Shown piece by piece: positions 1 to 5,286 of a stretch of 7,525 nucleotides of DNA (position 1 is the stretch's first letter; each line of letters begins with the position of its first letter). Below the pieces are notes generated by a model that saw only the letters and a list, made by a program, of their open reading frames with translations, had not been told where the DNA came from and ran no database searches. The stretch is from an uncultured Clostridiaceae bacterium (GTDB lineage: Bacteria > Bacillota > Clostridia > Lachnospirales > Lachnospiraceae), in contig CAUCBQ010000101.1 in assembly GCA_958441075.1 (NCBI GenBank), positions 1 through 7,525 of the forward strand. Reading direction: 5' to 3'. Made by a program: the position numbers and the translations under genes.

Positions 1-2
1 AA

Positions 3-1880
3 GGCAGGAAGACAGAGGGAACAGAGGACGGTTCTCAGACAGCAGAAGGCGCGCCGGAGACCGGAGAGAAGAAGGAACAGGTCAGACGGGCCCCCAGACG
101 CCGCACACCAGCTCCCAGACAGGGACAGAGTACGGGCAGAAGGCAGACTCCGGCTCCTTTAAAAAGTGCAGAGGAGACTGTGGCAGCTCTTCCTGCAAAG
201 CGCAGCACACAGAAAGCAAAAAAGGACGGCAAAGGCAAGTTAAAGGTGATTCCCTTAGGCGGCTTAGAGCAGATCGGCATGAATATTACCGCCTTTGAGT
301 ACGAGGATTCTATTATCGTAGTAGACTGCGGACTTGCATTTCCGGGAGATGATATGCTGGGAATCGACCTGGTAATTCCGGATGTAACCTATTTAAAACA
401 GAATATTGACCGTGTAAAGGGCTTTGTGATTACTCATGGCCATGAGGATCACATCGGCGCCCTTCCCTATATTTTACAGCAGGTAAATGTACCCATTTAC
501 GGCACTAAGCTTACCATTGCGCTGATTGAGCATAAGCTAAAAGAACATAACCTGTTAAAGACCACCAAGCGCCGTGTGATGAAGCACGGCCAGTCCGTGA
601 ATCTGGGCTGTTTCAGAGTGGAATTTATAAAGACAAACCACAGTATACAGGATGCCTCCGCTCTGGCAATTTTTTCACCGGTAGGCATCGTGCTTCACAC
701 CGGTGACTTTAAGATTGATTATACTCCCGTATTCGGAGATCCTATTGATCTGCAGCGGTTTGCAGAGCTGGGAAAAAAGGGCGTGCTTGCCATGATGGCG
801 GACAGTACCAATGCTACCCGTCCCGGCTTTACCATGTCTGAGCGCAGCGTGGGAAAGACATTTGATGCGATTTTTGCAGAACACACTAACCGCCGTATTA
901 TCGTGGCTACCTTTGCTTCCAATGTAGACCGTGTGCAGCAGGTGGTAAATACCGCCTATAAATACGGCAGAAAGGTAGTGGTGGAAGGCCGCAGTATGGT
1001 AACCATTATTGATATTGCCAGTGAACTGGGATATATCAATATTCCCGACGGAACGCTTATTGACATTGACCAGCTCAAAAACTATCCGCCGGAGTCTACC
1101 GTTCTTATCACCACAGGAAGCCAGGGCGAATCCATGGCGGCTCTTTCCCGTATGGCAGCCAGCATCCACAAGAAGGTTTCCATTATGCCGGGAGATGTGG
1201 TTGTATTAAGCTCCAGCCCTATTCCGGGAAATGAAAAGGCAGTGGCAAATGTAATCAACGAGCTTTCTACCAAGGGGGCCAAGGTGATCTGTCAGGATAC
1301 TCATGTATCAGGCCATGCATGTCAGGAGGACTTAAAGCTGATTTACTCTCTGGTGCATCCAAAGTTTGCCATCCCCGTACACGGTGAGTTCCGTCACAGA
1401 GTAGCACAGAAGGAACTGGCAGAGTATATGGGCGTTGCCAAGGATAATGCGATTCTGGTTAATTCAGGCGATGTAGTGGCTCTGGATGAAGACAGCTGCC
1501 AGGTGATCGACCATGTGACCGCAGGAGGTATTCTGGTAGACGGTCTGGGAGTAGGCGATGTGGGAAATATCGTCCTGCGTGACCGTCAGAATCTGGCTCA
1601 GAACGGTATTATCGTGGTAGTGCTTACTTTGGAGAAGCATTCCAACCAGCTGCTTGCAGGACCGGATATCGTATCCAGAGGCTTTGTTTATGTGAGAGAG
1701 TCTGAGGATCTTCTGGAGGAGGCTCATAATATTGTGGCCAATGCAGTAGAAGACTGTCTGGACCGTCATGTAAGCGACTGGGGAAAGATTAAAAATATCA
1801 TCAAGGACAGCTTAAGCGAGTTTTTATGGAAGCGTATGAAGCGCAATCCTATGATTCTTCCTATCATCATGGAAGTTTAA
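3..1880 (+). CDS. rnj: Ribonuclease J (5' end beyond the window), with basic N-terminal extension
   Basis: RNase J is a metallo-beta-lactamase/beta-CASP ribonuclease with 5'-to-3' exonuclease and endonuclease activity in mRNA decay and RNA maturation; it acts in the cytosol with two zinc ions. Numbering from the GTG at 180, the zinc motif HGHEDH lies at residues 86-91, followed by H154 in TNHS and H173/D176 in HTGDF. The beta-CASP domain follows, then HVSGHACQED at 375-384 and PVHGEFRH around H401. The C-terminus PMILPIIMEV matches Bacillus RNase J1 closely. The frame has no stop upstream of 180. Its first 59 codons encode a disordered-looking segment with 9 Arg, 4 Lys and 6 Pro and no ATG, TTG or other GTG start. 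The GTG at 180 has only GAGGAG three bases upstream, which is too close. I therefore infer that the true start lies left of the window. Starting at GTG 180 would give 566 residues, near the usual 555, so that alternative cannot be excluded. Confidence 0.95.
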   Translation, partial: GRKTEGTEDGSQTAEGAPETGEKKEQVRRAPRRRTPAPRQGQSTGRRQTPAPLKSAEETVAALPAKRSTQKAKKDGKGKLKVIPLGGLEQIGMNITAFEYEDSIIVVDCGLAFPGDDMLGIDLVIPDVTYLKQNIDRVKGFVITHGHEDHIGALPYILQQVNVPIYGTKLTIALIEHKLKEHNLLKTTKRRVMKHGQSVNLGCFRVEFIKTNHSIQDASALAIFSPVGIVLHTGDFKIDYTPVFGDPIDLQRFAELGKKGVLAMMADSTNATRPGFTMSERSVGKTFDAIFAEHTNRRIIVATFASNVDRVQQVVNTAYKYGRKVVVEGRSMVTIIDIASELGYINIPDGTLIDIDQLKNYPPESTVLITTGSQGESMAALSRMAASIHKKVSIMPGDVVVLSSSPIPGNEKAVANVINELSTKGAKVICQDTHVSGHACQEDLKLIYSLVHPKFAIPVHGEFRHRVAQKELAEYMGVAKDNAILVNSGDVVALDEDSCQVIDHVTAGGILVDGLGVGDVGNIVLRDRQNLAQNGIIVVVLTLEKHSNQLLAGPDIVSRGFVYVRESEDLLEEAHNIVANAVEDCLDRHVSDWGKIKNIIKDSLSEFLWKRMKRNPMILPIIMEV

Positions 1881-1896
1881 GCGTTTGATATACAGC

Positions 1897-1905
1897 AGGA
1901 GGAGA
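1897..1905 (+). promoter_or_regulatory. Ribosome binding site of the MltG-like gene
   Basis: AGGAGGAGA sits 8 bases before the ATG at 1914, in the 33-base gap after the RNase J stop. It fixes the start of the MltG-like gene. The gap is too short for a terminator plus promoter and shows no hairpin. Confidence 0.85.
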
Positions 1906-1913
1906 GACAGGCC

Positions 1914-2519
1914 ATGAGCAGACGGACAAGGGAGATCAATCGAATAACCACAGCTATTATCACCATTTCCATTAAGCTTATGGTGCTGGCTCTTCTTATT
2001 CTGCTTTTATACGAGGCTGTAGTCAGGGGCTTTGCCTTTGGTCATGAGATATTCTATGCAGAGGCTCCGGAGAAGGCTCCGGGAAGAGAGATTACAGTCG
2101 AGATAAAAGAGGGTGAAACTGTAAAAGAGGCTGCAGGAAATTTAAAGAAAAAGGGACTGATTACAAATGACTTTGCATTCTGGTTCCAGAGTATTTTCTA
2201 TGATTACGGGAATATTTATCCTGGAACCTATACGTTTCGCACATCTATGACATCCAAGGAGATCCTGAGGGAGCTGAATGTAAAGCCTGAGGAGGAAAGC
2301 AAAGCGTCCCCCAAGGTCCGCGCTGTGAGTGAGGATACAGATTCCCGAAAGGCTGCGGAGGCCTCTGAGGACGGAGCGGTTCAGGCAGAGCCGGCAGCTG
2401 TTTCCGGGACAGATGTTTCGGAAGCGGATGCCATGGAAGAAGAGGGAGATCCGGTTCAGGAAGAAATCTATATGGAGGATGAGGAATCCGGCGGCTGGAT
2501 CGAAGAGGCAGAGGAATAA
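1914..2519 (+). CDS. Membrane-anchored MltG/YceG-like protein lacking the transglycosylase domain
   Basis: This 201-residue protein begins with a basic cytoplasmic stretch (residues 1-12, five Arg). One hydrophobic membrane helix follows at about 13-33, giving a likely N-in, C-out orientation. Residues about 60-121 match the N-terminal LysM-like part of MltG (YceG, once annotated aminodeoxychorismate lyase): the pattern VEIKEGETVKEAA, then a KKKGLI segment, IYPGTYTF at 101-108, and an MTSKEIL helix. Full MltG proteins run to about 340 residues. They continue into a catalytic domain with an essential glutamate, which cuts nascent peptidoglycan strands. Nothing of that domain is present here. 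Residues 125-201 instead form a low-complexity tail, with 27 of 77 residues Asp or Glu. I infer a non-catalytic, possibly peptidoglycan-binding or regulatory relative. Automatic annotation as MltG would overstate it. The gene precedes the methyltransferase by 3 bases, as mltG precedes trmR in Bacillus. Confidence 0.85.
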   Translation: MSRRTREINRITTAIITISIKLMVLALLILLLYEAVVRGFAFGHEIFYAEAPEKAPGREITVEIKEGETVKEAAGNLKKKGLITNDFAFWFQSIFYDYGNIYPGTYTFRTSMTSKEILRELNVKPEEESKASPKVRAVSEDTDSRKAAEASEDGAVQAEPAAVSGTDVSEADAMEEEGDPVQEEIYMEDEESGGWIEEAEE

Positions 2520-2522
2520 GAC

Positions 2523-3176
2523 ATGATTGTAAATGACAGAATCACAGACTATATCCAGTCCCTGGAAACCAGCCAGGGGCAGGTTTTGGATGATATAGAA
2601 AAAGAGGCGCTGGAGCAGTTTGTGCCCATTATCCGGCGGGAGACAGCGGCTTTTTTAAGAACCATGACAGCAGCCCTCAGACCAGCGGCTATATTGGAAA
2701 TCGGTACGGCTGTGGGGTATTCTGCCCTGCAGATGTGCCGGGTGATGCCGGAGCACTGCCGCATTACTACCATTGAAAAATATGAGAAGCGGCTTCCGAT
2801 CGCCAGGGGAAATTTTGAACGGGCAGGAGAAAGCGGGCGGATTACTCTTTTGGAAGGCGACGCAGATGTGCATCTGAGAGAACTGGCAGAAAAGGGCTGC
2901 CGGTTTGATCTTGTGTTTATGGACGCAGCCAAGGGACAGTATTTAAACTGGCTTCCCATGGTGTTAAAGCTTATGCCAAAGGGAGCGGTGCTTATTTCCG
3001 ATAATGTGCTTCAGGACGGAGATATCATCCAGTCACGGTTTGCCGTGGAGCGCAGAAACCGCACCATCCACAGCCGTATGAGAGAATACTTGTATGAGCT
3101 AAAGCACAGAGAGGATCTGGAAACTGCTGTGATTCCCATTGGAGACGGAGTGACAGTCAGTACAAAGGTTAGATAG
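2523..3176 (+). CDS. trmR: TrmR-type tRNA 5-hydroxyuridine O-methyltransferase
   Basis: This is a 217-residue class I SAM-dependent O-methyltransferase of the metal-dependent catechol/caffeoyl-CoA family. SAM-binding motif I is ILEIGTAVGYSA at 57-68, and an acidic residue for the ribose hydroxyls is E85 in TIEKYEK. GDAD (112-115) precedes the metal site, which is D134 in FMDAAKGQY plus D160-N161 in ISDNVL. Bacillus TrmR (YrrM) methylates ho5U at wobble position 34 to mo5U in tRNAs. Length and motif layout agree with it, and so does the position between an MltG-like gene and a U32 gene. The ATG is 3 bases after the previous stop, with GAGG at 2511-2514 inside the preceding gene, so translation is probably coupled. 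The main alternative is a small-molecule O-methyltransferase, which the U32 neighbour makes less likely. The substrate is inferred from family and context. Confidence 0.92.
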   Translation: MIVNDRITDYIQSLETSQGQVLDDIEKEALEQFVPIIRRETAAFLRTMTAALRPAAILEIGTAVGYSALQMCRVMPEHCRITTIEKYEKRLPIARGNFERAGESGRITLLEGDADVHLRELAEKGCRFDLVFMDAAKGQYLNWLPMVLKLMPKGAVLISDNVLQDGDIIQSRFAVERRNRTIHSRMREYLYELKHREDLETAVIPIGDGVTVSTKVR

Positions 3177-3185
3177 GAGAACGAT

Positions 3186-4412
3186 ATGAGAGAAACAGAG
3201 CTGCTGATACCGGCAGGCAGTCTGGAGGTATTAAAGACTGCTGTTGTCTACGGAGCAGATGCCGTATACATTGGCGGAGAGGTATTTGGCCTCAGAGCCA
3301 AAGCGCACAATTTTACGAAAGAAGAAATGAAAGAGGGAATTGCCTTTGCCCATGAGCGTGGGGTCAAAGTCTATGTGACTGCCAATATTCTGGCGCACAA
3401 TGACGATCTGCCTGGGGTAGAGGCTTATTTTGAAGAATTAAAAGAAGTGGGACCGGACGCCCTGATTATTTCAGATCCCGGAATTTTTGCCATTGCAAAG
3501 AGAGTTCTTCCTCAGATGGAGCTTCATGTAAGCACTCAGGCGAATAACACCAACTATGGCACCTATTTATTCTGGCATCAGCTGGGAGCCAAGAGGGTAG
3601 TTTCTGCAAGAGAGCTGTCTCTGGAGGAGATAAGGGAAATCAGGGCTCATATTCCGGAGGATATGGAAATAGAGAGCTTTATCCACGGAGCCATGTGCAT
3701 TTCCTACTCAGGAAGATGTCTTTTGAGCAATTTCTTTACAGGCCGTGACGCCAATCAGGGCGCCTGCACCCATCCCTGCCGCTGGAAGTATTCCATTGTG
3801 GAGGAAACCAGACCGGGAGAATATATGCCGGTTTATGAAAATGAGCGCGGCACCTATATTTTTAATTCCAGAGATCTGTGCATGATTGAACACATTCCGG
3901 AGCTGATTGACGCGGGGATTGACAGCTTTAAGATCGAAGGGCGTATGAAGACTGCCCTTTATGTGGCAACTGTGGCCCGGACCTACCGAAAAGCCATTGA
4001 CGATTATAAAAAGGACCCGGTTCTCTATAAGCAGAATATGGAGTGGTATAAGGAAGAAATTGGAAAATGTACCTACAGAGAGTTTACCACAGGCTTTTAT
4101 TTTGGAAAGCCGGGAGCAGATGCACAGATTTATGACAGCAATACCTATGTAAAGAATTATACCTATCTGGGAACTGTAGAGGAATCAGAGGGCTGCCGCT
4201 TCCGAATTGAGCAGAAGAATAAATTCTCTGTGGGAGAAACCATTGAGATTATGAAGCCTGATGGAAGAAACGTACAGGCTCTTGTAAAGAGTATCTGCGA
4301 CGCAGAGGGTAATTCCCAGGAGAGTGCGCCCCATCCCAAGCAGATTCTCTGGATAGAATTGGATGCGCCCGCCCAGGTGCATGATATACTGAGGAAGAAA
4401 GCGGAGCAGTAA
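3186..4412 (+). CDS. trhP: U32-family iron-sulfur protein, TrhP-type tRNA U34 hydroxylation protein
   Basis: The 408-residue protein starts with ELLIPAGSLEVLKTA and GADAVYIGG, the U32 barrel opening. The family signature ESFIHGAMCISYSGRC (C171, C178) follows, then QGACTHPCRW (C194, C198). RGTYIFNSRDLC (C232) and the SFKIEGRMK segment (about 247-255) complete the core. These cysteines are the expected ligands of the [4Fe-4S] cluster known in U32 proteins; I cannot tell which four bind. Residues about 325-405 form the C-terminal beta-barrel domain, with QKNKFSVGE and IEIMKPDG, much as in E. coli YegQ (TrhP). TrhP-type proteins promote prephenate-dependent hydroxylation of U34 to ho5U, supplying the substrate of TrmR encoded just upstream. 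The usual label 'collagenase/peptidase U32' is probably wrong for this branch. AGGAG at 3175-3179 overlaps the trmR stop and places the ribosome for the ATG. Bacillus has two U32 genes here (trhP1, trhP2); only one is present in this window. Confidence 0.92.
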   Translation: MRETELLIPAGSLEVLKTAVVYGADAVYIGGEVFGLRAKAHNFTKEEMKEGIAFAHERGVKVYVTANILAHNDDLPGVEAYFEELKEVGPDALIISDPGIFAIAKRVLPQMELHVSTQANNTNYGTYLFWHQLGAKRVVSARELSLEEIREIRAHIPEDMEIESFIHGAMCISYSGRCLLSNFFTGRDANQGACTHPCRWKYSIVEETRPGEYMPVYENERGTYIFNSRDLCMIEHIPELIDAGIDSFKIEGRMKTALYVATVARTYRKAIDDYKKDPVLYKQNMEWYKEEIGKCTYREFTTGFYFGKPGADAQIYDSNTYVKNYTYLGTVEESEGCRFRIEQKNKFSVGETIEIMKPDGRNVQALVKSICDAEGNSQESAPHPKQILWIELDAPAQVHDILRKKAEQ

Positions 4413-4417
4413 AAGAC

Positions 4418-4423
4418 AGGAGG
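4418..4423 (+). promoter_or_regulatory. Ribosome binding site deciding the TTG start of the YdcF-like gene
   Basis: A perfect AGGAGG lies 8 bases before TTG 4432 and 11 bases before GTG 4435, codon 2 of the same frame. The spacing favours TTG, with GTG as the fallback. The site is in the 19-base gap after the U32 gene. Confidence 0.8.
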
Positions 4424-4431
4424 CGGTAAGT

Positions 4432-5256
4432 TTGGTGGATGGTATCCTGCTGGCTCTGGCAGCCATGTGTACGGTTTACTTTGTGATCATTGTGGTCTAT
4501 GGAGGAATCGGCACTTCCTTTGCCTTTATATGGCTGTTTTTTGCGGCTCTTTTAGTATTTCTTGTTTATGGGAAATGGTACTACAGCCGCCATATGTTCC
4601 GTATTCCCAAATGGGTTCCCGTGAGCATTGTCACCACCTGTGTTATGGGAGTAACTGTCATGGCAATGATCTGCACCCTGGTATTTCTGGGTGCAGCCTC
4701 AGGAGAAGAGCCGGGACTTGACTACGTCATTGTTCTGGGAGCCAGGGTAAAAGAGCATGCGGTGAGCAATTCGCTGAAGAAGCGTCTGGATAAGGCTATT
4801 GACTATGCCCAGAGAAATCCGGAAACCTATCTGGTACTTTCCGGAGGAAGGGGAAAGGATGAACCCATAAGCGAAGCCCAGGCTATGTACAAATATCTGG
4901 TTTACAATGGCGTCCGTCCGGAACAGCTGCTTTTAGAGGACCGGTCTGTGAGTACAGTGGAAAATATTGCATACAGCAGGGTTGTGATTGAGGGCCACAG
5001 AAACCGGCTGCGCCTGGAACGGGAGCAGCGGGAGAAAAAACGCAGGGAACCCTATCTTATGGTAGATGACAAGCCTCTGGAAATCGGCGTTCTCACCAGT
5101 AATTTCCATGTATTCAGAGCCAGGATGACTGCACGCAGATGGGGCTTTGAACATGTGTACGGAATCAGCGCCCAGTCGGACCCCGTACTTTTCATCCATC
5201 TGTGTGTCAGGGAATGTGCGTCTATTATAAAAGACAGGCTTATGGGAAACATGTAG
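4432..5256 (+). CDS. Integral membrane protein with YdcF/ElyC-type DUF218 domain
   Basis: This 274-residue protein has three hydrophobic segments at about 5-24, 28-47 and 62-88. A DUF218 (YdcF/SanA/ElyC) domain follows. Its motifs are DYVIVLGARV (97-106), the LSGGRGKDEPISEA stretch (136-149), LLEDRSVSTVENI (167-179) and LTSNFHVFRA (221-230). Members of this family are linked to envelope maintenance: in E. coli ElyC affects lipid-carrier and peptidoglycan metabolism, SanA affects vancomycin tolerance, and YdcF binds SAM in vitro. No reaction can be assigned here. A strongly charged stretch at about 187-215, rich in Arg, Glu and Lys, sits between the ENI and TSNFH motifs and looks like a family-variable insertion. 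With three helices and a short N-terminus, the side on which the domain sits is not clear from sequence alone. Translation most likely starts at TTG. Confidence 0.88.
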   Translation: MVDGILLALAAMCTVYFVIIVVYGGIGTSFAFIWLFFAALLVFLVYGKWYYSRHMFRIPKWVPVSIVTTCVMGVTVMAMICTLVFLGAASGEEPGLDYVIVLGARVKEHAVSNSLKKRLDKAIDYAQRNPETYLVLSGGRGKDEPISEAQAMYKYLVYNGVRPEQLLLEDRSVSTVENIAYSRVVIEGHRNRLRLEREQREKKRREPYLMVDDKPLEIGVLTSNFHVFRARMTARRWGFEHVYGISAQSDPVLFIHLCVRECASIIKDRLMGNM

Positions 5257-5274
5257 GATAGAATGACTGCTTAA

Positions 5275-5280
5275 AGGAGG
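5275..5280 (+). promoter_or_regulatory. Ribosome binding site of the M16 protease gene
   Basis: AGGAGG ends 6 bases before the ATG at 5287, in the 30-base gap after the YdcF-like gene. It fixes the protease start. No terminator or promoter is visible in the gap. Confidence 0.85.
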
Positions 5281-5286
5281 ACTGAA

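Noticed and set aside
180..182. GTG at 180 as the true start of RNase J
   Set aside because: It gives a normal length of 566, but GAGGAG is only 3 bases away and the frame is open and protein-like to the left edge. I kept it only as an alternative.
675..1169. Open frame of 164 codons on the minus strand inside RNase J
   Set aside because: It lies wholly opposite a strongly conserved gene, has no recognisable domain or ribosome site, and is explained by codon bias of the opposite strand.
1881..1913. Possible promoter (TTGATA/TATACA-like bases) between RNase J and the MltG-like gene
   Set aside because: The elements overlap and there is no properly spaced -35/-10 pair in 33 bases.
2329..2526. 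Shifted + frame inside the tail of the MltG-like gene, possibly a frameshifted catalytic domain or small gene
   Set aside because: Its translation is Arg-rich low complexity with no MltG catalytic sequence and no ribosome site. It is the complement in frame of the acidic tail.
3186..4412. Reading the U32 protein as a secreted collagenase
   Set aside because: There is no signal peptide, the iron-sulfur cysteine pattern and TrhP-like C-terminal domain are present, and it sits beside trmR, so tRNA hydroxylation is the better reading.
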